From: Spirochaetaceae bacterium
Lineage (GTDB): Bacteria > Spirochaetota > Spirochaetia > SZUA-6 > Fen-1364
Length of the DNA: 5,530 bases
Direction: 5' to 3'
Assembly (NCBI GenBank): GCA_003154555.1
Contig: PMDT01000152.1
Span: 1-5,530 of the forward strand
The notes beneath the pieces were generated by a model, which was not told the DNA's origin, made no database searches, and worked only from the letters and a program-made list of their open reading frames with translations. Shown in pieces: positions 1-5,530 of this stretch (its first letter is position 1; every line of letters begins with the position of its first letter). The position numbers were made by a program, and so were the translations under genes.

Positions 1-84
1 TGGCCGGACTGGGACAGGGATGACCTGTTCGGTGCACTTTCGGATTACGCGCAGCGGTCACGGAAATTTGGGGGCATCACGTGA
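1..84 (+). CDS. uppS: Undecaprenyl (isoprenyl) diphosphate synthase, C-terminal end only
   Basis: Only the last 27 residues and the stop are in the window; the gene enters from the left, in frame from base 1. The tail begins WPDWDRDDLFGAL and ends RSRKFGGIT. This matches the end of cis-prenyltransferases of the UppS family (E. coli has WPDF followed by an acidic stretch, GAL, and R-RRFGG at the same place). The family condenses isopentenyl diphosphate onto farnesyl diphosphate to make the C55 lipid carrier for peptidoglycan and other envelope glycans. The arginine-rich R-x-R-x-F-G-G tail contributes to the active site and dimer interface in this family. The stop overlaps the cdsA start by four bases, which supports co-translation. 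The tail is short, but the WPD and FGG motifs plus cdsA next door make the call firm. Confidence 0.9.
   Translation, partial: WPDWDRDDLFGALSDYAQRSRKFGGIT
70..74 (+). promoter_or_regulatory. Probable ribosome binding site of cdsA
   Basis: A run of five G lies six bases before the GTG at 81, inside the last codons of uppS. It is purine-rich but not a perfect GGAGG. Together with the GTGA stop/start overlap it favours GTG 81 as the cdsA start, with re-initiation by ribosomes that finish uppS. Confidence 0.5.
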
Positions 85-932
85 ATTGGCGAGGTTTTCT
101 TTCCCGCGTTCTCCTCGTGGGCGTTTCCTTCCCCCTTCTCGGCGCCGCGATCTTCGTGCTGCCGCAGCTCCATCACCTGGCATTCAACGTCATCGTGATG
201 GCGGCATCCGTTCTCGGCGCCCTGGAGACCGCGGCGCTGTTCCGCGCGCACAAGATACCCGGCGCGAACATCCTTGCGCCGATCCTTGCGGCAAGCATAC
301 CGGCAGGGGCATACCTCGAGATCTCGGGCCTGCTCGCCCCGGGCTGGCTGGGCATCTGGATCCCGACCGCGATCTGCATCCTGCTCGTCCGGTCGGTCTT
401 TTTCCGCGGCACGCGCACGCTGCGCACCGTGCTCTCGTTTGCAGCCGCTTCGCTTTTCATCTTCATCTATCCGGGTTTTTTCCTTTCGTGGATCGTCCGC
501 ATATCCAGCCTGCCCGATCCCTCTCTTTGCATCCTCTATTTCCTCTGCCTCATTTTCGGCAATGACATGTCCGCGTATTTTGCGGGCAGCCTCTGGGGAA
601 GCTCGTCGCGGCTGAATCTGGCCGTGAGCCCGCAGAAGAGCATCGTCGGCTTCGCCGCAGGGTTGGCGGGATCGCTCCTCATCGTCGGCCTTTTCTATCT
701 CCTTGCGCCTGGCTTTCCCCCGTACGGCCCGGCATTCAACATCATGCTTGGACTATGCACCGGCGCGATGGCGATACTCGGCGATCTCCTGGAAAGCGGA
801 CTGAAGAGATCCGCCGGGGTGAAGGATTCAGGCGGCGTCATTCCCGGGCGCGGCGGGATGCTGGACTCGGTGGATTCAATGCTGTTCAGCGCGCCGTTGT
901 TCTATTACTTTTTCGTATTGATCGGCCGGTAG
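81..932 (+). CDS. cdsA: Phosphatidate cytidylyltransferase (CDP-diglyceride synthase)
   Basis: This integral membrane enzyme converts phosphatidic acid and CTP to CDP-diacylglycerol and diphosphate, the branch point for phospholipid synthesis. The 283-residue product is nearly all hydrophobic segments, as expected for the family (about 270-300 residues). The family signature is near the C-terminus: SGLKR (239-243), KDSGG (248-252), PGRGGMLD (255-262) and D265. An earlier conserved N161-D162 with AYFAG, and SPQKSIVG at 183-190 (usual form SPKKTxxG), also fit. Two signature positions differ from E. coli: R257 replaces the His of HGG, and S263 replaces the Arg of DRxD. The aspartates and lysines remain, so it is probably active. 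The GTG start is chosen because it overlaps the uppS stop and leaves a normal N-terminus. rseP follows after 29 bases. Confidence 0.95.
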   Translation: MNWRGFLSRVLLVGVSFPLLGAAIFVLPQLHHLAFNVIVMAASVLGALETAALFRAHKIPGANILAPILAASIPAGAYLEISGLLAPGWLGIWIPTAICILLVRSVFFRGTRTLRTVLSFAAASLFIFIYPGFFLSWIVRISSLPDPSLCILYFLCLIFGNDMSAYFAGSLWGSSSRLNLAVSPQKSIVGFAAGLAGSLLIVGLFYLLAPGFPPYGPAFNIMLGLCTGAMAILGDLLESGLKRSAGVKDSGGVIPGRGGMLDSVDSMLFSAPLFYYFFVLIGR

Positions 933-947
933 ACGGCGCCTTTCGTG

Positions 948-953
948 AAGGGA
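948..953 (+). promoter_or_regulatory. Ribosome binding site of rseP
   Basis: AAGGGA lies eight bases before the ATG at 962. It supports that ATG as the start over a GTG at 955, which is out of frame and has no usable spacing. Confidence 0.6.
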
Positions 954-961
954 TGTGAGCA

Positions 962-2350
962 ATGATTCTGACTGTTCTCCTGGGCATCATCGGCATCGGT
1001 GTCATGGTTTTCGTTCACGAGCTGGGCCATTTTGTCGCGGCAAAAATGAACGGCGTCACCGTGGAAGTCCTTGCACTTGGATGGGGCCCGAAGCTCGCCG
1101 GCTTCACGTACAAAGGCACGTCGTACCAGATCTCCTGGTTCCCCATCGGCGGGTATTGCAAGATGAGCGGAGAGCTCGTGCCCGGCCTCGCCGGCGGGGG
1201 ACCGGACGCGGCAGCGGAGGTCGCCAAGGTTCCGGCACCTGGATCGTTCCTGGCAGCCGCTCCCTGGCAGCGCATTGTCATCAGCGCCTTCGGGCCGCTT
1301 TTCAACCTCGTGTTCGCGTTCGTTGTTTTTGCCATGATCTGGGGGGTCGGATTCTCCGTCTATTCCCCCGACAACAGGGTGATTCTCGCCACAGACTATA
1401 CCCTGGACAAGCTCGCCCAGACCACACCCGCGGTCATCGCCGGCCTGAAGACAGGGGATCGGATCACCGCCATCGACGGGGCTCCTGTAGAAAAATTCCA
1501 GGACATCCTTGAGGCGATCTCCATCGCCCCGGGGAAGACTCTTTCCCTGAAGGTGCAGCGCGTCGTCGACGGCGCCGCTCAAGCCCTGCGGCTTTCCATT
1601 ATCCCGCAGCTTGACAAGGACTCCGGTGCGGCACGGATCGGCATTTATGCCTGGACGGACCCGCTCGTGTTGAGCGTCGCGCAGGGCAGCGCGGCGGCCC
1701 TCGCAGGTCTCAGGAAAGGCGACAAGATCGTCACGATCGATGGCAGCCCGATCCGCAACACGATGGATATCTACCAGGCGCTCGCCGCAAAGCCGGCCAA
1801 GGTCTCCGTCGGCTATGAACGCGGGGGAGGGCAGGACACGGCGTCACTGGTCTTTGTATACGACGACAAGGGAAGCCCGAATCTCGGCCTCGGTTTCGAC
1901 ACGTTCGTCTATCGCTCGCCCCGTCAGAGCTTCGCGGGCGCCATCGCGAAAAGCGCGGGAGAGACGTGGAATACCGTGACGCTCACGGTGAAAGGCATCG
2001 GTCTCCTTTTCCAGGGAATCAAGCTGCGAAACGCGGTCGCGGGGCCCCTGCGGATCGGGTACTACATCGGGGAGGCTGCCACCAGCGGATTCGCGATGGG
2101 ATTCGGCGCCGGGGTCGTGTCGTTCTTCCGGCTGCTCGCGTTCCTCAGCGTCGTTCTCTTCCTCATGAACCTGCTTCCGATTCCCGCGATGGACGGCGGG
2201 CAGATCGTGCTCTTCATCGTGGAGATCGTCCGGAGGAAGCCGGTGCGCTCGCGGCTGATCTGGCGCGTGCAGATCATCGGTTTTACGATCCTGATCCTCC
2301 TCTTTCTTTCCGTCACATTCAGCGACATACTCTTTTTTGCCGGACGATAG
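962..2350 (+). CDS. rseP: Site-2-type intramembrane zinc metalloprotease, RseP family
   Basis: This inner-membrane protease (462 residues; E. coli RseP has about 450) cuts transmembrane substrates such as anti-sigma factors and leftover signal peptides. The first membrane helix carries the zinc site HELGH (19-23). PIGGYCKM (61-68) fits the membrane-associated beta-hairpin region, and FGPLFNLVFAF (110-120) fits the second conserved helix. Two PDZ-like domains follow, at roughly 136-215 (AGLKTGDRITAIDG) and 231-300 (AGLRKGDKIVTIDG). The C-terminal membrane motif NLLPIPAMDGG (403-413) supplies the third zinc ligand, D411, with Met in place of the more usual Leu. No rseA, rseB or sigma factor gene is visible, so the substrate cannot be told from context. 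It is three bases upstream of the CpXC gene and probably in the same transcript. Confidence 0.96.
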   Translation: MILTVLLGIIGIGVMVFVHELGHFVAAKMNGVTVEVLALGWGPKLAGFTYKGTSYQISWFPIGGYCKMSGELVPGLAGGGPDAAAEVAKVPAPGSFLAAAPWQRIVISAFGPLFNLVFAFVVFAMIWGVGFSVYSPDNRVILATDYTLDKLAQTTPAVIAGLKTGDRITAIDGAPVEKFQDILEAISIAPGKTLSLKVQRVVDGAAQALRLSIIPQLDKDSGAARIGIYAWTDPLVLSVAQGSAAALAGLRKGDKIVTIDGSPIRNTMDIYQALAAKPAKVSVGYERGGGQDTASLVFVYDDKGSPNLGLGFDTFVYRSPRQSFAGAIAKSAGETWNTVTLTVKGIGLLFQGIKLRNAVAGPLRIGYYIGEAATSGFAMGFGAGVVSFFRLLAFLSVVLFLMNLLPIPAMDGGQIVLFIVEIVRRKPVRSRLIWRVQIIGFTILILLFLSVTFSDILFFAGR

Positions 2351-2353
2351 ACT

Positions 2354-2989
2354 ATGACCGTTGTCACCCACCGCATTGCCTGCTTTTGCGAAACGACGTT
2401 CGACGCGGAGATTCCGTCCGTCGCCGACCTGTCTCACGACCCCGAGGTCGGCGAGCTCATCCTCGACGGTAGCTTCATGTCGGTGACCTGTCCCGCCTGT
2501 GGAAAGCGCCTGAGTCCTGAGTTCCCTTTCCGGTTGACCGGCGTTGCCGCTGTCGGTGATATTTTTCTCGTCCCCGAGGCGGACCGGGCAGCATTCGCGC
2601 GCGGGCGGGTGGACTACCTCAACCCGATGCCGGGCAGGGTCGCGGTTGGATATCCCGAGCTCGCGGAGAAAGTGCTCATATTCGGCCTGGGGCTGGATGA
2701 CCGGGTGATCGAGATCATGAAGTACTATCTTCTCACCGGTCCGGCAATGGCGGAAGCTCCCCATGGTGGACGCGACGTGGCGGCGTTCTACAAGGGTATC
2801 GAGGCCGACAGGCATGTTTTCAACATCCACGGCATGAAGGAAGGGGAGGTCGGTGTTGCGCGCCTTGCGCAGGAGTTCTACTCCCGTGTCGCGAGCGACA
2901 TCGATCGTCGACTCCAGGAGGAGCCGTTCTGCGACTTTTGCGTTGCACCGTGGGTGTCGTTGAAACGAATGGCGGGGCAGCAGGAATGA
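2354..2989 (+). CDS. CpXC-domain protein, probable metal-binding cysteine protein of unknown function
   Basis: The 211-residue product has no signal peptide or membrane helix and is probably cytoplasmic. The N-terminus looks like the CpXC domain: C10-x-C12, then a variable stretch, then FMSVTCPACGKRLSPEFP with C46 and C49. These four cysteines could hold a zinc ion. A third pair, C193-x-x-C196, lies near the C-terminus in PFCDFCVAPW. The middle (about 60-190) has no motif I recognise. No biochemical role is established for the family. It starts three bases after the rseP stop, with no clear Shine-Dalgarno, so translation may depend on ribosomes leaving rseP. Its TGA overlaps the ATG of the propeller gene. 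The domain call rests on cysteine spacing and flanking residues; the function is open. Confidence 0.8.
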   Translation: MTVVTHRIACFCETTFDAEIPSVADLSHDPEVGELILDGSFMSVTCPACGKRLSPEFPFRLTGVAAVGDIFLVPEADRAAFARGRVDYLNPMPGRVAVGYPELAEKVLIFGLGLDDRVIEIMKYYLLTGPAMAEAPHGGRDVAAFYKGIEADRHVFNIHGMKEGEVGVARLAQEFYSRVASDIDRRLQEEPFCDFCVAPWVSLKRMAGQQE

Positions 2990-5055
2990 GACGGCGCATC
3001 TCTCTCTCCTTTGCTTTCGTCATGTTACTCGCGGCCGTCGTCAGCGGCGCATCCGGCTCCACGGAGCCCGCGGAAAGTGTCATCGCTTCGGGCCACGCGG
3101 GACCGATCCTGGGGCTGGAGTATGATGACAAGCGGGGATTGCTCTTCAGCTCCGGCCGCGATGGAACGGTGCGTCTCTGGGACGCCGCATCGAGTGCCCT
3201 CCTGCAGACCGTGCAGGTGACCCGTCTTCGTGCCGAAAAGATCGCCGTGAATCCCGTGCAGCCCCAGTTTGCGGTGGTCGTCACGGACACGACAGGCTCC
3301 TATGCGTTGTCCGTGTGGGACTGGGAGCAGGGACGTCAACTCTATCGCCTGCCCTTGAAGGAGGACCCGCAGTTCCTGCGCTTCTCCGGCATGGGGAGCT
3401 ACATCCTCTGGGGGGAGTCGTCCTGGCAGAGTCTGAAGATCATTCACACCGCGGATGGGACGCCGGTCCAATTCCATCCCGAGGGCTTCGGCATCGTGGG
3501 TTTCGCGGAGATGTCCCGGTCGGAGAAGACCCTCATGACCTACCAGGTCTCGGGTCGGATCACGTACTGGGACATGGCATCAGGTCAGCAGACGCTGGAT
3601 CTGGAATGCGTTCCTTACCTTTCGGGCATCCGCATGTCGCGGGACAAGAGCAGGCTTGTCGGTTCGACCGGCAGGGAAATCTATGTCGTGGACAGCGTTA
3701 CCGGTGCCACGCGGGGGCATGCCGCGCTTGCGGGCGTCCTGGCAATGGACTTCAGCCCCTCCGGGACGGAAATCGTCTGCATCTCCGGCACCGGCGGACT
3801 GATTCGGCTGACGTCATCGGGCGATTCTCTTGCCCCCAGCGGGAACCAGGCCAAGCTCTCCCATCCGACGGCGCTTCTCAGCTATGGTTCCAATACGCTG
3901 TTTGCGGCTGACTCATTGGGAGGCCTCTACTCCATCGCGGCGTCGGGGGATGCCGCGCAGATGGGGCGCAATGTTCTTGCCGATATCAGCGGCTTTGACG
4001 CGGCCCATGGAATGCTCGCGCTTGGCGCGAGCGGCGGCGTGCGCGTTTTCACCAGTGACATGCTCACCCGCGTCGCGACGCCGACATTCATCCGTTCGTT
4101 CTACATGCAGAATCCGCTCGGCGCGGCCCCGGGACTGGCCTTCTGCTCCGATGCGCGCCTTGTCGCCTGGAGGTCGGACGCCTCAGGCCAGGGCCTTGTC
4201 GCGCTCGACACGACGGGTCTCTCCGCGCCGGGAACGGTTGCAGGGGCATTCCAGATATTGCCTTTTGGATTTCGGGCGCCCGTGAGCGATCTGCGCACCA
4301 CGGCGAACGAGGCCATCGGGGTCGAGGCGGGAAGCGTCGTGCGCATCGTGGATCTGCTGTCGGGTGCGTCGCGATTCGAGGTAAAGGTCCCCGGGGCATC
4401 CACGGCCGTGCGCGTATCGCCAACGGAGATAATCGTGGCGCGAAACGCGACGTCGGCCGCCGAAGGGTCGCTTTTGCGCGTGAACATGGCCACAGGGGAA
4501 ACCGTCGCTCTCAAGGGGCGGAACGTGTTCACGTACATGCTGCTGCTGGACCCCGGCCCACCCGGCGGCATCCCCACGCTCTACTCCGTCGGGGTCGATC
4601 AGTCAGGGTCGACGAATCTCCTGCGATTCGAAGGCCCCAGCTTTGCCGCGGAATCGCTGTTGGATTCCGTTCCGTACGTCGATCTGAATGTGGCCCTCGC
4701 CCTTGACCCGGATACCCATGTCCTGTATGCCACGCTGGGCCAGGACCGGACCCTTGCATGGGACGGGACGCAGATACGCGTCATCGACCTGCAGAACGCT
4801 GCTCCTCGCAGGCTCCTGGCGCGCGATCACCTGCTTTTCTCCCTGAACAAGGATTCCACCGTCACCGTGGCGGACGGCGCCACGGGCGCCTGGCTCGCAC
4901 GGGTGGGACTTTTCCAGGACGGTGAGTGGTGCGTCATTATGAGCGACGGCCGCTACGCCGCATCCACGGGCGGCGACATGAACGTGCAGGTCATTGCAAA
5001 CGGGGCGCCCGTTGCCGCGAAGGAAGACTACAGGCTCCGCATCCAGATGCAGTAA
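2986..5055 (+). CDS. Exported WD40-like beta-propeller protein with C-terminal DGEW-type module
   Basis: The product is 689 residues from the ATG at 2986. This start is preferred to an in-frame ATG at 2938 because it overlaps the upstream stop (ATGA) and puts a typical signal peptide at the N-terminus: RRR, a hydrophobic stretch to about residue 20, and a likely cut near ASG (22-24). There is no lipobox cysteine. The first repeat is a clear WD blade: GHAGPILGLEYD, then SSGRDGTVRLWD (55-66). Weaker blades follow (SVWDWEQG 109-116, ITYWDMASG 192-200, IYVVDSVTG 232-240, VRIVDLLSG 452-460). The length would allow about two seven-bladed propellers. Near the C-terminus, LFQDGEWCVIMSDGRYAAS (642-660) resembles a DGEW-x-DG-Y-S element known from WD40 proteins, some fused to caspase-like domains; no such protease is present here. 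It is likely periplasmic and may be a protein-binding scaffold. No specific function can be assigned. Confidence 0.82.
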   Translation: MRRRISLSFAFVMLLAAVVSGASGSTEPAESVIASGHAGPILGLEYDDKRGLLFSSGRDGTVRLWDAASSALLQTVQVTRLRAEKIAVNPVQPQFAVVVTDTTGSYALSVWDWEQGRQLYRLPLKEDPQFLRFSGMGSYILWGESSWQSLKIIHTADGTPVQFHPEGFGIVGFAEMSRSEKTLMTYQVSGRITYWDMASGQQTLDLECVPYLSGIRMSRDKSRLVGSTGREIYVVDSVTGATRGHAALAGVLAMDFSPSGTEIVCISGTGGLIRLTSSGDSLAPSGNQAKLSHPTALLSYGSNTLFAADSLGGLYSIAASGDAAQMGRNVLADISGFDAAHGMLALGASGGVRVFTSDMLTRVATPTFIRSFYMQNPLGAAPGLAFCSDARLVAWRSDASGQGLVALDTTGLSAPGTVAGAFQILPFGFRAPVSDLRTTANEAIGVEAGSVVRIVDLLSGASRFEVKVPGASTAVRVSPTEIIVARNATSAAEGSLLRVNMATGETVALKGRNVFTYMLLLDPGPPGGIPTLYSVGVDQSGSTNLLRFEGPSFAAESLLDSVPYVDLNVALALDPDTHVLYATLGQDRTLAWDGTQIRVIDLQNAAPRRLLARDHLLFSLNKDSTVTVADGATGAWLARVGLFQDGEWCVIMSDGRYAASTGGDMNVQVIANGAPVAAKEDYRLRIQMQ

Positions 5056-5064
5056 GCGGGGACT

Positions 5065-5355
5065 TCAGTCGTGCGAAGGATTGGCCTTCACACGGAGAAT
5101 GGCATCATGAACGGCCCGCTTCACATCCTGCAGCGGCTCGGTCGCGGTAGACGTCCTGGCATAGACGCTGCCCATCAGGGAGACTCGATAGGCCGGGCGC
5201 GTGTTGTTCAGTGCATATGCAGCCATGTCGAGCACGCAGTCCTGGCAGGTGCAGAGGTCCGTCGCCGCCCGAATCTGTGATTCCAGCTCTTCGAGAACAA
5301 GTCGTTCCGAGTCGTTCACCAGACCGTCAAAATCGTAGTCTTCCCGCAGAGACAT
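5065..5355 (-). CDS. ComFB-family small protein (late competence protein ComFB domain)
   Basis: This 96-residue protein is a stand-alone ComFB domain. Near the N-terminus it has LVNDSERLVLEELE (12-25). The cysteine cluster C35-T-C37-Q-D-C40 follows, then D43 and ALNNTRPAYRVS (48-59), the usual CxCxxC, D, ALN, P-x-Y pattern of the family. ComFB is named after the middle gene of the Bacillus comF operon, where its role is unclear. Cyanobacterial members have been reported to bind cyclic di-GMP. No competence gene is nearby, so a signalling role is as likely as one in DNA uptake. It is convergent with the propeller gene, leaving 9 bases between the stops, and is therefore a separate transcription unit. 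The ATG is fixed by AAGGAG five bases upstream. No signal peptide or membrane segment is seen. Confidence 0.85.
   Translation of the reverse strand: MSLREDYDFDGLVNDSERLVLEELESQIRAATDLCTCQDCVLDMAAYALNNTRPAYRVSLMGSVYARTSTATEPLQDVKRAVHDAILRVKANPSHD
5071..5093 (-). terminator. Hairpin at the convergent gene junction, possible transcription end
   Basis: On the - strand, GTGTGAAGG and CCTTCGCAC form a nine-pair stem (one U-G pair) around the loop CCAAT, inside the last codons of the comFB-like gene. No run of T follows, so it is not a standard rho-independent terminator. On the + strand the same stem has one C-A mismatch. It may serve as a pause or 3'-end protecting structure for one or both convergent transcripts. 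Confidence 0.3.
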
Positions 5356-5360
5356 CGCTG

Positions 5361-5366
5361 CTCCTT
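5361..5366 (-). promoter_or_regulatory. Ribosome binding site of the comFB-like gene
   Basis: Read on the - strand, AAGGAG lies five bases before the ATG at 5355. It is the strongest Shine-Dalgarno match in the window and decides the start of this gene. Confidence 0.75.
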
Positions 5367-5373
5367 ACCGGAA

Positions 5374-5402
5374 ATGATACACGCCGCTGACGTCGGCGGC
5401 AA
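5374..5402 (-). promoter_or_regulatory. Possible sigma-70-type promoter of the comFB-like gene
   Basis: On the - strand, TTGCCG (5397-5402, 4 of 6 matches to the -35 consensus) is followed after 17 bases by TATCAT (5374-5379, 5 of 6 matches to the -10 consensus). Transcription would begin near 5367, giving a very short leader that starts almost at the ribosome binding site. That closeness is the main reason for doubt. The -35 box overlaps an inverted-repeat arm at the edge of the repeat region. Confidence 0.35.
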
Positions 5403-5424
5403 TGGGCCTCCAACGGCTGCCGCC
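5395..5424. repeat. Inverted repeat GGCGGCA / TGCCGCC
   Basis: The arms GGCGGCA (5395-5401) and TGCCGCC (5418-5424) are perfect complements separated by 16 bases. The right arm lies inside the first copy of the 45-bp direct repeat, and the left arm overlaps the proposed -35 box of the comFB-like gene. In GC-rich DNA a seven-base match has modest weight. Confidence 0.4.
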
Positions 5425-5448
5425 TTTCGCGCGGAGTACCGCGCTAGG
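5404..5448. repeat. 45-bp direct repeat, copy 1
   Basis: This copy begins GGGCCTCCAACGGCTGCC and ends CGCTAGG. It matches copy 2 at 43 of 45 bases; both differences are T here and C there. It contains a perfect six-pair hairpin, GCGCGG-AGTA-CCGCGC (5429-5444). No gene overlaps it. Repeat with internal dyad symmetry in an intergenic position suggests a dispersed REP-like element, but the class cannot be settled from one locus. Confidence 0.85.
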
Positions 5449-5485
5449 CATCTCTGGCGATGGGCTCCCGCCGTTTCGGCCCTAC
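5449..5485. other. 37-bp spacer between the two direct repeats
   Basis: The stretch holds no gene. It includes GGCGATGGGCTCCC (5456-5469), which closely resembles GGCAATGGGCCTCC (5398-5411) at the left edge of copy 1. The spacer is therefore partly repeat-derived, which argues for a degenerate mosaic rather than an unrelated insert. Confidence 0.5.
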
Positions 5486-5530
5486 GGGCCTCCAACGGCT
5501 GCCGCCCTTCGCGCGGAGTACCGCGCCAGG
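5486..5530. repeat. 45-bp direct repeat, copy 2, reaching the window edge
   Basis: This copy starts 82 bases after copy 1 and matches it at 43 of 45 bases, with the same GCGCGG-AGTA-CCGCGC hairpin (5511-5526). It runs to the last base of the window, so its true right end and any further copies are unseen. Its left edge also forms the arm of a short inverted repeat, GGCCC-TAC-GGGCC (5478-5490). Confidence 0.85.

Noticed and set aside
1..80. Promoter for cdsA within the end of uppS
   Set aside because: No convincing -10/-35 pair was seen, and the overlap of the two genes points to read-through transcription.
905..1582. 225-codon open frame on the - strand, opposite rseP
   Set aside because: It lies antisense to the HELGH and first PDZ region of a clear protease gene and has no recognisable domain.
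1844..2830. 328-codon open frame on the - strand, opposite rseP and the CpXC gene
   Set aside because: The translation is very rich in charged residues and Arg/His/Glu, with no motif, and it spans two well-supported genes. It is a product of GC-rich codon use.
2938..2985. Upstream in-frame ATG extending the propeller gene by 16 codons
   Set aside because: It would place a polar stretch before the signal peptide and overlap the CpXC gene by 52 bases. ATG 2986 gives the ATGA overlap and a normal signal peptide.
3315..3911. 198-codon + strand frame inside the propeller gene
   Set aside because: It is a shifted frame of the propeller gene with low-complexity Arg/Gly/His content and no start signal.
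5404..5530. CRISPR array (45-bp repeat, 37-bp spacer)
   Set aside because: The sizes are roughly CRISPR-like, but only two copies are visible, they differ at two positions, the spacer partly resembles the repeat flank, and no cas gene is near. More copies to the right with unrelated spacers would reopen this.

Overview
The window is GC-rich, gene-dense bacterial DNA. It holds the 3' end of one operon read on the + strand and, facing it, a single small gene on the - strand. The operon carries the end of uppS, complete cdsA and rseP, a small CpXC-domain cysteine protein, and an exported WD40-like beta-propeller protein. The convergent gene is a ComFB-family protein. The last ~160 bases are gene-free and contain a 45-bp sequence repeated at an 82-bp interval.

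Organism: the uppS-cdsA-rseP order is a widespread bacterial envelope block. A CpXC-domain gene directly after rseP, and a CdsA signature of the R-G-G-M-L-D-S-V-D-S type, suggest a GC-rich member of the Spirochaetota. This is an inference from remembered family features, not a database match. A diderm envelope is consistent with an RseP-type protease and a secreted propeller.

Layout: the uppS stop and the cdsA GTG start overlap by 4 bases (GTGA). cdsA and rseP are 29 bases apart. rseP and the CpXC gene are 3 bases apart, and the CpXC stop overlaps the propeller start (ATGA). All five genes are therefore probably co-transcribed from a promoter upstream of the window and partly translationally coupled. 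The comFB-like gene ends 9 bases from the propeller stop, and a hairpin lies just inside its 3' end. It has its own good ribosome binding site and a plausible promoter whose -35 element sits at the edge of the repeat region.

How the genes work together: UppS makes the undecaprenyl carrier for peptidoglycan and other envelope glycans. CdsA makes CDP-diacylglycerol for phospholipids. RseP cuts membrane proteins such as anti-sigma factors and signal-peptide remnants. The CpXC and propeller proteins have no assigned role. Their tight coupling to this block suggests an envelope-linked job, but nothing in the sequence shows what it is. dxr, which often sits in this cluster, is not between cdsA and rseP here.

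No transposase, RNA gene or convincing CRISPR array was seen. The most interesting items are the CpXC-propeller pair, the DGEW-type C-terminal module of the propeller, the stand-alone ComFB protein and the terminal repeats.
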